From NCBI GenBank assembly GCA_016930415.1, contig JAFGGS010000013.1:1-37547 (forward strand): DNA of 37,547 nt, read 5' to 3'. The DNA comes from Candidatus Woesearchaeota archaeon. Its GTDB lineage: Archaea; Nanobdellota; Nanobdellia; Woesearchaeales; SM23-78. The notes under the pieces are model-generated. The model made no database searches. It had not been told where the DNA came from and was given only the letters and a program-made list of their open reading frames with translations. Below, one piece after another: positions 24,955-33,493 of this stretch (its first letter is position 1; each line of letters opens with the position of its first letter). Position numbers and translations under genes: made by a program.

Positions 24955-25656
24955 TCAATAGTCATCTCTTTGTTTTCTTGCCATGATTTTCACCAGACAA
25001 GGAGGGAAGGGAGTGGTATGATCCATATGATCAGCAACTGCCTTGCTCACTTCAATCCAACCGTGCGGCTCATATGAGTGGTATGCAATATCCTCGATTG
25101 CAAATCTTCCGAAATCCCTTGCGATCATATCAGAAGTATAAGTCTGATAATATGGTCTTCCTTGAAAGTTAATTATCCTTGGATTCTTACCATAAGGCAG
25201 CTGAGCCAGCAGAAGCCCTCCTTCTTTCAGAAGACGATGCCACTCACCCATTGCCTTTATCCTGCTATCGTTAACTTGATTCTCGCCGTAGAAACCTAAG
25301 CCTACATGCTCAAGCAAGGAAGGAGCAATAATAGTTGAGAATGAACTTGTAGGTTCAGGAATTTCCCTAACATCGGCAGTGATGTGCTTGAAAAGTTCTC
25401 CTCTTACATCTGCTTCTGACGTCGCCTCAGCCCGATCAACACCAACCACTTCAAAACCATACTCCAAAAGAATCATCGTGAAAAACGCGTGAGCCTTATA
25501 GCCCAGATCAAGAACCCGATGACCCTCAATCCTCTTTATGAACCAAGGATAATCACTCCTCCATTCATGCTGTTGAGTCAGCATCTCCTCATAATTAATG
25601 CTTATGGCGTGCTTTACTATTCTGGTATGCATCAATACATCAAGAGACGGAAACAT
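24955..25656 (-). CDS. Class I SAM-dependent methyltransferase
   Basis: 233 aa with a Rossmann methyltransferase layout: motif I VLDLGYKAHAFF (GxGxG degenerate), VVGVDRAEA, the TADVREI segment, SLLEHVGLGFYGEN and a post-motif LLKEGGLLLAQLP. The EHVGLGFYG block resembles methyltransferases found in surface-glycan clusters, so a sugar or glycan substrate is possible (inference). The gene is visibly more AT-rich than its neighbours, suggesting transfer. A TATA-like ATATAAAAATA at 25660-25670 lies too close to ATG 25656 for a leaderless start, so ATG 25632 (M9) may be the true start unless it is cotranscribed with the upstream asparagine-synthetase-like gene 20 nt away. Confidence 0.78.
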   Translation of the reverse strand: MFPSLDVLMHTRIVKHAISINYEEMLTQQHEWRSDYPWFIKRIEGHRVLDLGYKAHAFFTMILLEYGFEVVGVDRAEATSEADVRGELFKHITADVREIPEPTSSFSTIIAPSLLEHVGLGFYGENQVNDSRIKAMGEWHRLLKEGGLLLAQLPYGKNPRIINFQGRPYYQTYTSDMIARDFGRFAIEDIAYHSYEPHGWIEVSKAVADHMDHTTPFPPCLVKIMARKQRDDY

Positions 25657-25676
25657 AAGCCTATTTTTATATTTTC

Positions 25677-26588
25677 TCAGGACAGGCTCTTTAAGTAGTC
25701 TTTCTTGAACTCAAAACCCTTCTTCCTTGCAAGCTTGTCTATGGCCTTGTCAAGCCTGCTGCCGTACTGGGCGGCTCGTTTCTTCCTCTGGGAGACCTCC
25801 TTTGGCAGGCCAGCCTCCTCTGCAGCGTCCCGGAGAATGATCTTCGCCTGGGAATCATTGATCTTATGCTTGGCAGGCACTCTCATGGCCGTCTTAATCA
25901 GCTCAGGATCCAGGAACGGCGTCATGAAAGACGCTCCAGTCGCCTTTGCAATCGCAGCGTCCCGAAGCAGGTCACGCTCGTACATATTGAAGAGGCCGCT
26001 CCAGCACTCGGCCTGTCGATCATCCGCTTTCTTGTGGCGCTCGTAGCCAGCGAATACCTCCTCGCTGCCAAGACCTGAGAAGAGAATCTTAACGCCGTCT
26101 TTAGCGGCGAGCTCGACGCAACCCACGACAACAGCGCCTACCCCTACGTTGACGACGTTCGAGAGCTCAGGGCCTAATATCTTGACAGTGTTATTGATGA
26201 GCGCCTCTGACTCGTCAAGAGAGAAAACCCTTGATTTCAGGTTCACACCCATCAACCTGGCAGCTACCTCTGCCGCTTCTAGGTCTTCAGGGCTCTTCGT
26301 TTCATCATCCTTGAAACCGACTGTGTAGCAAAAGAATTCCTTGCCAGACTTCTTGGCAATATGAGCTATCAGGCTGCTATCAACCCCTCCTGAGAACATG
26401 ACGCCGAACGGCCGATCCTCCGGAATCCTGCTTAGGACCGCGTTTACAATAGCATCCCTAACTGCTTTCCTTGCATCATCCTTCAAGTCCAAGTCCTCTG
26501 AGAGACCGGCTTTTAGCCCGGCAATCCTGGTATCCCACTCGCTCTTATCTACAAGAGCGCCTTCAAGCAAGAACAATTCTTCAACCAT
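25677..26588 (-). CDS. Asparagine synthetase-like protein, synthetase domain only
   Basis: 303 aa carrying the AMP-forming synthetase half of the AsnB family: PP-loop FSGGVDSSLIAH (about 66-75), YTVGFKDDETK, LFSGLGSEEVFAGYERHKK, TPFLDPELI and the C-terminal SQRKKRAAQYGS. The N-terminal Cys-type glutaminase domain is absent; only about 60 unrelated residues precede the PP-loop. It may therefore use ammonia directly or amidate another substrate. ATG 26588 has a TATA (CGTTTATTAAG, 26611-26621) upstream. The methyltransferase follows 20 nt later on the same strand. Confidence 0.85.
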   Translation of the reverse strand: MVEELFLLEGALVDKSEWDTRIAGLKAGLSEDLDLKDDARKAVRDAIVNAVLSRIPEDRPFGVMFSGGVDSSLIAHIAKKSGKEFFCYTVGFKDDETKSPEDLEAAEVAARLMGVNLKSRVFSLDESEALINNTVKILGPELSNVVNVGVGAVVVGCVELAAKDGVKILFSGLGSEEVFAGYERHKKADDRQAECWSGLFNMYERDLLRDAAIAKATGASFMTPFLDPELIKTAMRVPAKHKINDSQAKIILRDAAEEAGLPKEVSQRKKRAAQYGSRLDKAIDKLARKKGFEFKKDYLKSLS

Positions 26589-26610
26589 TAGAAGAGCAGG
26601 GAAAGATAGT

Positions 26611-26621
26611 CGTTTATTAAG
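26611..26621 (-). promoter_or_regulatory. TATA-like box of asparagine-synthetase-like gene
   Basis: The minus strand reads CTTAATAAACG, 23-33 bp before ATG 26588. Confidence 0.45.
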
Positions 26622-26661
26622 ATTCCCATAATAATATGCGCCGGCACAGGTAACTGGGGAA

Positions 26662-26673
26662 AATTATAAAAAC
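26662..26673 (+). promoter_or_regulatory. TATA box of small helical protein gene
   Basis: AATTATAAAAAC predicts a leader of about 65 nt ending in the AAGGTGAT ribosome site at 26748-26755. Confidence 0.55.
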
Positions 26674-26761
26674 CCTGCGCCCCCACAAGGAATCTGACGG
26701 TGATCGCACAATCCAAGCGCATTAACAATAACACAACACACATGAACAAGGTGATATGCAT

Positions 26762-27031
26762 ATGCCTAAGAGACCAGCAGCAAAAGATACAAACAAGCAG
26801 AGCAACATGAGCAAGGAAGAACAAGTAGGGTTTCACAAAGGATCCCTCAGCACACTCGCTAAGGAGCGGCAGGAGCTAGCAAGGATACTCCAGATAGTGG
26901 AGCAATTGATGCAGATGCACGTCTCAGCACTAAAAGAGCTGGGCGTAGACCTCGAGAAAGAAGCAGCAGGACTGACAGGACAAGCAGCAGCCCCGGCCAA
27001 GCCAGAGAAGCCGATCGAGGACCTGCTGTAA
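26762..27031 (+). CDS. Small helical protein of unknown function
   Basis: 89 aa (MPKRPAAKDTNKQ start). A basic disordered N-terminus, one long amphipathic helix (STLAKERQELARILQIVEQLMQMHVSALKELGVDLEKEA) and an Ala/Pro linker to the acidic tip PIEDLL, suggesting a docking peptide. ATG 26762 is preferred over ATG 26756 because GGTGA (26750-26754) would be only 1 nt from the latter and is 7 nt from the former. A short frame from ATG 26742 overlaps the start. No family is recognised. Confidence 0.7.
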   Translation: MPKRPAAKDTNKQSNMSKEEQVGFHKGSLSTLAKERQELARILQIVEQLMQMHVSALKELGVDLEKEAAGLTGQAAAPAKPEKPIEDLL

Positions 27032-27061
27032 GGGTAAGAAAAGAGATAAAAAAACTAAAAA

Positions 27062-27547
27062 TCAATTGTTCAAATTCTTTACTCTTCTATTCTTAGACAA
27101 GTGGTTGAGCAGCTTGCCATCCTTGACGACTGCGCTTCCAAGGAAGTCTCCCCGAAGCCTTAGCAGGAACAAGCCCTTCTCATCCTTGACCTGGGAGAGC
27201 TCGTCATCAGAGAGCAGGAAATCCTCGCCCTTGACAAGCGGCCCCAGGTGGCTCGCGTCGATCTCGAGCACGTGCTTAGAGCATCTAGGACCGAGAATCT
27301 GGCTGCCTTCGATGTTGAGACGCACTCCGCCAAGGCTCTCAGTGCCTATCTTTATCCCTGCGCGGTCAATCCTAAGCTCGCGATCCTTACCCTCACGTAT
27401 TAGGTCAGAATCTCCCAAGAGATAGACCTTCTCCTTTCCTCCGAGAAGAAGATGGCCTGGCAAGTCACCCCTAAAGCCATAAAGCGATTCAAGCCTTGAG
27501 AGGAAATCCCTTCTCTCCTTTGAATTCAAGAACTTCAAATCCTGCAT
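27062..27547 (-). CDS. PUA-domain protein related to the NSUN/RsmF-associated PUA module
   Basis: 161 aa, starting MQDLKFLNSKERRDFLSRLESLYGF. The middle (LLLGGKEKVYLLGDSDLI, then IDRAGIKIGTE and LNIEGSQILGPRCSKHVLEI) and the PUA-like end (LRGDFLGSAVVKDGKLLNHL) resemble the RNA-binding C-terminal module attached to NOP2/NSUN rRNA methyltransferases, here free-standing. It starts 2 nt after the aIF5B stop, implying coupling. A role in rRNA or tRNA maturation is inferred. The frame opens 5 codons earlier at a GTG inside aIF5B. Confidence 0.72.
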   Translation of the reverse strand: MQDLKFLNSKERRDFLSRLESLYGFRGDLPGHLLLGGKEKVYLLGDSDLIREGKDRELRIDRAGIKIGTESLGGVRLNIEGSQILGPRCSKHVLEIDASHLGPLVKGEDFLLSDDELSQVKDEKGLFLLRLRGDFLGSAVVKDGKLLNHLSKNRRVKNLNN

Positions 27548-27549
27548 AT

Positions 27550-29343
27550 TCACACACCCCACACAATGTTCTGCTTCCTCATCATCTCAGCGATCTCCTT
27601 CATGACCTGGACCTCAGCCTCGCTCAGGTACTTCCTCAGCTTCTTTAGCTTCTTGAACTCATCCTCAGGGATTGCGCTGTACAATATGTTACCCTCATTA
27701 AGCTGGCGGCCGCACACCACGTTCGGAAGGCTGACCGCCGCCTGCTTACCCTCCTCGAGCACAGTCATGCTCTCCTGCTCTGACTGGATGGACTTTACAG
27801 ACGTCAAGGGCTTGCCGTCGTTCTTCATCAAAGGAGTGCCTACCTTCAGCCTGCCAGTCATCACGTAGACCCCGACGATTGCAGGGTTGCTCTGCCTGAA
27901 GATGCAATTCTGAAGAACCTCGACCTTGCAGGGCCTGGTAAGAAGGTCAAGCTGCTCTGCCTCTAAGGACTTCTTCTTCTCTAAGGTCCACGTCTCATAC
28001 TCGTCAAGCAGCCTGTAGATTATGTCGCTCTTGATCACCTTCACCCTGGGAGGGACGTCAACTCCTTTCGCGACCCCAACATTGAAAGCGATTATCACCG
28101 ATAAGAACGGATCCTGCTCGTAGTTGGACTCGGCATCAAGAATATCCTTCTTAGTTATATCGCCGATGCTCGCCTTCCTCACCTTCACGTCTTTCTCACC
28201 GAAGAGCTTAAGCATAGCCTCCACGCTTCCCAGGCTGTCAGCCTTTATTATGACGCCTTTCATGTCAGTATCAATAAGGACTTCCTCAATCTCCTGCCTG
28301 ATCCTCTCGCGAGCCTCTGCAATCCTCTCAGGGCTCCCGCCGCACTCCTGCAAGGGCATGCCGGCGACCGCATTCTCAAGGCCTGGCGCGCTGATACGGA
28401 CGCCAGTCGCGGCGAGCGCCTTCTTGATGCTCACGAACTGGCTCTTCTTATCCCTCATCTCATGGAGCGGGGAAGGCTGGAACAAAGCCCTTATTTTGGT
28501 CACGATGGGCTCTCCAAGCGCACCTATTATTACAGTGTCGTTCACGTTGAGCATGCCGTCATAGATTATGACGTCAAGAGTCTTGCCTAAGCCTTCAGAA
28601 TCCTTGACCTCGAGTACAGTCCCCCGCGCAGGGCCTGACGCGTTGATCTTCAAGTTCTGCTCCAAAAACCTCTGGGCGAGACCTGTTATCAGCATCAAGA
28701 CCTCAGCGATGCCTATCCTGGTCTTGGCGCTGCAAGGGATTATGGCGATCTGCTTCGTGTAATCATCCACCCTATCGAATCGCTCTGCGTTCATGTGGAA
28801 CCGCTCGTAGAACTGGCCGATGAGCGAGTATATCCTATCATCGATCATCTGCTTGGTGTTATCTGACTGCTGAGACAATACGTAGCTTAGGGAGCATGAC
28901 TTCTTGAAAGGCTCGATGTTGAATCCTGGCAAGAGGTCAACCTTGTTCGCCGCGATGACGAACGGAGTCTTGTTAGCCCGCAATATCTCGACCGCCTCAA
29001 AGGTCTGGGGCTTGAAGCCCTCGTTGATGTCGACGACCAGAACCGCTATGTCAGCCAGCGCACCCCCTCTCTTTCGCAAGGAGGTGAAGGCTGCGTGGCC
29101 AGGAGTGTCTATGAACAAGAGTCCTGGGACAGAGAAGTCCAGCTTGAACTGATCAAGGAGTATGCTGCACCTGCTCTTAATCACTTCGAGAGGGACAATG
29201 CTTGCGCCTATCGCCTGAGTTATGGCTCCCGCTTCCTTAGAGACTATGTTGGACTCGCGCACCGCGTCCAGGATCGAGCTCTTGCCGTGGTCAACGTGAC
29301 CAAGGACTGATACAATAGGCGACCTTAGATCTGATTCTGTCAT
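27550..29343 (-). CDS. infB: Translation initiation factor aIF5B
   Basis: GTPase promoting subunit joining, homologous to eIF5B/IF2. 597 aa: G1 GHVDHGKSS (15-23), AGAITQAIGA switch, DTPGHAAF, ANKVDLLP, CSAKTRIGI, then the four-domain body (GTVLEVKDSEGLGKTLDVIIYDG, VIIKADSLGSVEAMLKL, RPCKVEVLQNCIFRQSNPAIVGVYVMTG). The frame runs unbroken to 29982, but ATG 29343 begins the family-standard MTESDLRSPIVSVLGHVD and has a TATA 24-33 bp upstream, so the upstream part is non-coding. It is coupled to the PUA-domain gene. Confidence 0.95.
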   Translation of the reverse strand: MTESDLRSPIVSVLGHVDHGKSSILDAVRESNIVSKEAGAITQAIGASIVPLEVIKSRCSILLDQFKLDFSVPGLLFIDTPGHAAFTSLRKRGGALADIAVLVVDINEGFKPQTFEAVEILRANKTPFVIAANKVDLLPGFNIEPFKKSCSLSYVLSQQSDNTKQMIDDRIYSLIGQFYERFHMNAERFDRVDDYTKQIAIIPCSAKTRIGIAEVLMLITGLAQRFLEQNLKINASGPARGTVLEVKDSEGLGKTLDVIIYDGMLNVNDTVIIGALGEPIVTKIRALFQPSPLHEMRDKKSQFVSIKKALAATGVRISAPGLENAVAGMPLQECGGSPERIAEARERIRQEIEEVLIDTDMKGVIIKADSLGSVEAMLKLFGEKDVKVRKASIGDITKKDILDAESNYEQDPFLSVIIAFNVGVAKGVDVPPRVKVIKSDIIYRLLDEYETWTLEKKKSLEAEQLDLLTRPCKVEVLQNCIFRQSNPAIVGVYVMTGRLKVGTPLMKNDGKPLTSVKSIQSEQESMTVLEEGKQAAVSLPNVVCGRQLNEGNILYSAIPEDEFKKLKKLRKYLSEAEVQVMKEIAEMMRKQNIVWGV

Positions 29344-29365
29344 GATACCAAAGGATGGCCCGGGT

Positions 29366-29376
29366 GTTTTTAAATG
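29366..29376 (-). promoter_or_regulatory. TATA box of aIF5B gene
   Basis: The minus strand reads CATTTAAAAAC at the leaderless distance from ATG 29343. Confidence 0.55.
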
Positions 29377-29423
29377 TTTGCGCCAAGCATCCAGAAAGGC
29401 ATTTTTGACCTCTTTTTCCAATA

Positions 29424-29434
29424 CACTTATAAAG
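29424..29434 (+). promoter_or_regulatory. TATA box of DEAD-box helicase transcript
   Basis: CACTTATAAAG is the best plus-strand promoter in the intergenic region. It predicts a 5' leader of about 300 nt before ATG 29753. Confidence 0.5.
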
Positions 29435-29454
29435 AATCCCGATTCCTTAAGGTA

Positions 29455-29752
29455 ATAAAAGCTTAAATCAACAAAAACAACCAAGAAAGAAAAAGCATTG
29501 ATAAGAAAATCAGTAAACAGCAAAGTTTCACCAAATTTTCGTTTTACGATTTCAATCGTCTTTTTCTTTGCTCCTGGCTGAATGCCTGAAGTTAGTAGGT
29601 TCGCTTGCAGACCGGATAAACCTAAACCGTCAAGTACGGAAAAGAACATTCGGCGAAAGGCAAAAAAAAGCCTTCTTTGCAAGAATAAAGGGCCTCCCGT
29701 GTTTTTTTGTTCATTAGGCAAAAATCCAAAAAGACAACAGAGGAGAACACAG
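29455..29752 (+). promoter_or_regulatory. Long structured 5' leader of DEAD-box helicase gene
   Basis: About 300 nt without a credible gene. It holds several stem-loops. ACGAT-TTCA-ATCGT (29546-29559) is followed by CTTTTTCTTT. TAGGTT (29596-29601) pairs with AACCTA (29619-29624). CCGT-CAAGT-ACGG lies at 29627-29639. A GAAAGGC-A8-GCCTT hairpin lies at about 29655-29674. The ribosome site AGGAG is at 29741-29745. The hairpin plus U-run looks attenuator-like. Confidence 0.45.
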
Positions 29753-31210
29753 ATGAACGAAAACAAGTTTGAGCGCCTGGGCTTATGCCAGGATTTATTA
29801 AGAGCAATACCATTCGACAGCCCGACAGAGATCCAAGAGAAGTCAATCCCGCCAATACTCGAGCGCAAGGACGTGATTGCAGGATCAGCAACAGGTTCAG
29901 GGAAGACGCTTGCATTCGCAGCAGGGATAATCCAGAACTCATCAAGGGATAGCGGGGTGCAAGCAATAGTCCTCGTGCCCACTAGAGAGCTTGCTCAGCA
30001 GGTAGCTGAGGAATTCAACGAGTTCTCAAAGTACAAGCCGCTGAAAGTCGTGTGCGTGTACGGCGGCGTAGGCTTAGGACCTCAAGTCGATGCTCTCAGG
30101 ACTGCAGAAGCAGTCGTGGGAACTCCTGGAAGAGTCCTTGACCTGCTTGAGAGGAACGCTTTTCGGCTTAACCTCGTCAAGTGCCTAGTCCTAGACGAAG
30201 CCGACAGGATGCTTGACATGGGATTCATACAGGACGTGAGAAAGATAATGAGGCAGTGCCCGAACTCAAGACAGACCTTATTGTTCTCAGCCACGATCAC
30301 CAGGCAGATAGCAGACCTGGCTCAGGACTTCATGCACGGACCAGTGCACGTCTCAGTCCAGAACTTCGTAGACCCAACCAAACTCAAGCAGATATACTAC
30401 GACGTGATAGATGACAAGCTCAAGTTCTCGCTGCTGCTCCACTTCCTGAAAAGCGAGAGGGGAGGACTAGCCATGGTCTTCTGCAACACGCAGAGCACGA
30501 CAGACTTCGTGTCGCGCCAACTCCAGAAGAACGGGATAGATGCGCTTGCAATACACGGCGGCTTTAGCCAGGCGAAGAGGAACCAGACCATGGAGAGATT
30601 CCACGACAACAAGTTCCACGTGCTGGTATGCACTGACGTCGCGGCCAGGGGCTTGGACATCTCAGGGATAAGCCACGTGTACAACTACGACATCCCAAAG
30701 GACTCGAAGAGCTACGTCCACAGGATAGGCAGGACTGCGAGGGCAGGGAAAGAAGGGCTCGCGATAAGCATAATCGGCCAGCGAGACCACGAAGCTTTCA
30801 GCGCAGTCATGAGGATCAACGACACGAAGATAGAGAGAGGAGAGCTTCCTCAGTTCGAGAAGATAAGGTTCCAGCACAGCCAAAGCCATAGTTTCGAAGG
30901 CGGCGGAAGAGGAGGAGACCGCGGAAGGCAAGGAGGATTCCACAGCCACAGTCGCGGCCCTAACAGAGGACCAAGCAGAGGATTTGGCAGTAGCGGCGGG
31001 CGAAGGCATGAAGGCGGCCCTCGCAGGGAAGGCCAAGGAAGCCCTAGAGAAGGCAGGAACGAGAGGAGAGAAGGCTCATCCGAAGGAAGAGAAGGAAGGC
31101 AAGGCGGCCGAGGATTCGGCGACAGGCCAAGACCAAGGACTAGCGGTGGCGGCGGATACAGAGGCGGCCAGGGCAAGGGGCCTAGGCGCTTCCAACAGAG
31201 AAGAGACTGA
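29753..31210 (+). CDS. DEAD-box RNA helicase with Arg/Gly-rich tail
   Basis: ATP-dependent RNA remodelling enzyme. Q-motif FDSPTEIQEKSIPPIL, motif I ATGSGKT (46-52), PTRELAQQ, GTPGR, DEAD in VLDEADRMLDMGF, SAT, then domain 2 with ARGLDI and HRIGRTARAGK. After about residue 375 the tail is Gly/Arg/Ser/His-rich (GGGRGGDRGRQGG, GPNRGPSRGFG, GGYRGGQGKGPRR), typical of RNA-binding or condensate-forming RGG tails. ATG 29753 is backed by AGGAG at 29741-29745; the frame upstream to 29582 has no helicase similarity. 485 aa. Cold-shock-type control through the leader is inference. Confidence 0.94.
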   Translation: MNENKFERLGLCQDLLRAIPFDSPTEIQEKSIPPILERKDVIAGSATGSGKTLAFAAGIIQNSSRDSGVQAIVLVPTRELAQQVAEEFNEFSKYKPLKVVCVYGGVGLGPQVDALRTAEAVVGTPGRVLDLLERNAFRLNLVKCLVLDEADRMLDMGFIQDVRKIMRQCPNSRQTLLFSATITRQIADLAQDFMHGPVHVSVQNFVDPTKLKQIYYDVIDDKLKFSLLLHFLKSERGGLAMVFCNTQSTTDFVSRQLQKNGIDALAIHGGFSQAKRNQTMERFHDNKFHVLVCTDVAARGLDISGISHVYNYDIPKDSKSYVHRIGRTARAGKEGLAISIIGQRDHEAFSAVMRINDTKIERGELPQFEKIRFQHSQSHSFEGGGRGGDRGRQGGFHSHSRGPNRGPSRGFGSSGGRRHEGGPRREGQGSPREGRNERREGSSEGREGRQGGRGFGDRPRPRTSGGGGYRGGQGKGPRRFQQRRD

Positions 31211-31233
31211 ATCATTTTCAAAGCCTGCAAAAA

Positions 31234-31244
31234 CATTATAAACC
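31234..31244 (+). promoter_or_regulatory. TATA box of large surface lipoprotein gene
   Basis: CATTATAAACC lies 22-32 bp before ATG 31266 and favours it over TTG 31263. Confidence 0.6.
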
Positions 31245-31265
31245 CTTTGAACCAAGGAATGGTTG

Positions 31266-33065
31266 ATGGATGAGAAAAAGAGAGGCAAACTACTTGCATT
31301 ATTATCATCTTTCTTATTATTATCACCCTGGTTCTTGTTCACACTCCTGATTACAGGAACAATACTATTATTATCTGGGTGTGAGTACAGGACGCAAGGA
31401 TACATCGACAGCGTGCCACAGATATGCGGCGACGGGCTTTGCACGCGAGAAGAGAGAACTAGCTGCACTGTCGACTGCTCAAACCAGGTTAATTCTGACC
31501 AGAAGCCGGTCGAGCTCAACTGGATAGAGCAGAAGCAGATCGAGAGAAGAGAAGGAATACCGACCGGGGCTGAAGATGACCCTGAAAAGTATGATCCAGT
31601 GACTCCAGACCCAAGCACGCCGACGACTGGCTACGGGCCCATAGAGCAGCCGCTTCCAGAGATCGGATTCCTAGTGGCTTCAAGATACAACCTCCTCAGC
31701 ATCGGAGAGAACATGAGCGCGGTCATGGGCACGCTCACAGGGGCGAGCCTGCGCGAGATACTTCAGGGCGGAAGGCTCCAGACAGTGACTGAGGCATTCG
31801 GGCCAAAGGCGACGTTCTACGAGCAACACATAAGGCTTAGGTCTGGCTGGGTGGGTTTTGGCTTTGACGAGGAGAGCGAGACCATCTCATCATACCTCGA
31901 ATACCTGGAAGGGGATCCGATCCTTGAGTACGTGCTCGTCATGAATTGCGGCATCCTCAAGTTCTTCGAAGGAGAGATCATCCACTTCCTAGGACACGAC
32001 TACGTGCTCGCGCACGTGAGCAACGCCACGATGACGCTCGAAGGACTGACGACGGGAGACAGTATACTCCTCCGAAACGGCCACAGCGCAATGGTGAACG
32101 GAGAAGAGATCCCGACAAACGTCCTCAACGTCACGTTCGACTACGACAAGATAACAGTGATCGTAAGCGCGCCAGAAGACATAAAGATGCTGCCCGGCCA
32201 GAGCCTGACAGACTTCCTCAGAAGGAGGGTGATGCTGACAAACAGGATAGACTTATCATACGAAGGCCTGACTAGCGGGCCTGCCAGCACGATCTACGTA
32301 AAGAGGATGGGAGACGACTACAAGCTCTTCTTCCAAAACAACCTAGGGACGAATTACTCTGTCCCGATATCTAGGAAGAACCCTTTCAGGTCCGGAAACA
32401 ACGAGTACGGATTCATCTATCAGGAAGGGAACGGGTGGAACGATTATAATATAGGGAAGAAAGATTACTTCCTCATCAACAATAGGCGAGAAGACGGAGG
32501 GATAACGACGCTCCTTAGGCTCGTCGACGTGGAGCCAGAGAACAACCTCATCCAGTTCCAAGACCCCGCCCTCGAGACCTTCCAAGTCTACTTCGGAGGC
32601 ACAGCTGGATTCCAGAACGCGACAGGCGACCTCATGGTCTACGGTGTGAACCATAAGGTATACGTGGGCCCAAACAAGACCATAAGCGTGGATCTCAACG
32701 GAGACGGAGCCATCAACAGAGCCTCGATCCCTATCGTGAGCATAGGCAACAGCGTCGTCAGGCTAAGCGAAACAAGCGATAACATAACGCTTCGGCACGT
32801 GACGCTCGGAAGGTTTCGCGAGAACTCTCGAAGCGATCTAGAGACAAGAATAGTCATTGATAATGGCGGCATAAGAGTGCCTGAGGACAGCCTAGGTATG
32901 GACTACGACACGAAAGCAAAAGCACTAGTAGGAATGACAGACTACGGCACGCTATTCGTCCTGCAAAAAGATGTCGAGATAGAAATGCAGCGAGGCCAAG
33001 AGCTAGTGATCAACCAGCCATTATCGCAGAGATTCGCCAACGTGATACTCAAAGCGTACGAATAA
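31266..33065 (+). CDS. Large surface lipoprotein, possibly S-layer-related
   Basis: 599 aa. An N-terminal hydrophobic stretch (residues 9-36) ends in a perfect lipobox LSGC (Cys 39). A small Cys motif CGDGLCTREERTSCTVDC follows, common in archaeal exported proteins, then a Pro/Thr-rich linker (DPVTPDPSTPTTG). The rest is beta-rich. Segments such as IIHFLGHDYVLAHV with TMTLEG, ITVIVSAPEDIKMLPGQS and GDLMVYGVNHKVYVGPNKTISVDLNGDGAIN recall archaeal S-layer domains and include a DLNGDG calcium-loop-like motif. Many N-x-S/T sequons fit N-glycosylation. Assignment to S-layer proteins is tentative. Leaderless start. Confidence 0.75.
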   Translation: MDEKKRGKLLALLSSFLLLSPWFLFTLLITGTILLLSGCEYRTQGYIDSVPQICGDGLCTREERTSCTVDCSNQVNSDQKPVELNWIEQKQIERREGIPTGAEDDPEKYDPVTPDPSTPTTGYGPIEQPLPEIGFLVASRYNLLSIGENMSAVMGTLTGASLREILQGGRLQTVTEAFGPKATFYEQHIRLRSGWVGFGFDEESETISSYLEYLEGDPILEYVLVMNCGILKFFEGEIIHFLGHDYVLAHVSNATMTLEGLTTGDSILLRNGHSAMVNGEEIPTNVLNVTFDYDKITVIVSAPEDIKMLPGQSLTDFLRRRVMLTNRIDLSYEGLTSGPASTIYVKRMGDDYKLFFQNNLGTNYSVPISRKNPFRSGNNEYGFIYQEGNGWNDYNIGKKDYFLINNRREDGGITTLLRLVDVEPENNLIQFQDPALETFQVYFGGTAGFQNATGDLMVYGVNHKVYVGPNKTISVDLNGDGAINRASIPIVSIGNSVVRLSETSDNITLRHVTLGRFRENSRSDLETRIVIDNGGIRVPEDSLGMDYDTKAKALVGMTDYGTLFVLQKDVEIEMQRGQELVINQPLSQRFANVILKAYE

Positions 33066-33178
33066 GCAAGTTATCAAGCCACGCCGCGTGACTCTTGATG
33101 CAATAGGATTATCGCGGCGCTTGAAAGAAAAGTAGAAGCGTAAAAAAAAGCTTAAAGGGAAAAAAGATCATTTCAAGC

Positions 33179-33457
33179 TCATCCGATTATCCTTCGAACG
33201 TCCGTGACTTCGACTGAGTTCACGCCTTCGATCGTGTTGATCTCTTCTTCGAGCGAATCTGTCCCGCCCTTGGATTCGTCTACCACGAACTTGATCATCA
33301 CCGCGACCAGTCCGAAGGCTATCGGCTCTCGTTCTACCTTGTGCTCTGTGTCGCCTGCGAAGCCGACTATCTTCTCCTCTGCGTCCTTTGTTATCCTGTC
33401 TAGGTCCTGGCCTGGATCTTCAGGCATTATCTTCAATGTGACTATCGCTTTTGCCAT
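33179..33457 (-). CDS. Translation elongation factor aEF1-beta
   Basis: Guanine-nucleotide exchange factor for aEF1A. 92 aa with the ferredoxin-like pattern: MAKAIVTLKIMPEDPGQDLDRI, REPIAFGLVAVMIKFVVDES, then EEEINTIEGVNSVEVTDVRRIIG. The frame opens 3 codons earlier, but MAKA is family-standard and GAGGTG lies close upstream (minus strand, about 33463-33468). It follows the Zn-ribbon gene by 36 nt and is probably cotranscribed, a linkage frequent in archaea. Confidence 0.94.
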   Translation of the reverse strand: MAKAIVTLKIMPEDPGQDLDRITKDAEEKIVGFAGDTEHKVEREPIAFGLVAVMIKFVVDESKGGTDSLEEEINTIEGVNSVEVTDVRRIIG

Positions 33458-33493
33458 AAGAAACACCTCAAAAAAAACTCGAAAACACGGACT

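Noticed and set aside
29582-29752. N-terminal extension of the helicase
   Set aside because: AGGAG at 29741 and the Q-motif position support ATG 29753; the upstream frame spans hairpins of the leader.
29344-29982. N-terminal extension of aIF5B (213 residues)
   Set aside because: It is Phe/Ser-rich translation of an A-rich strand with no family match, and a TATA box sits just upstream of ATG 29343.
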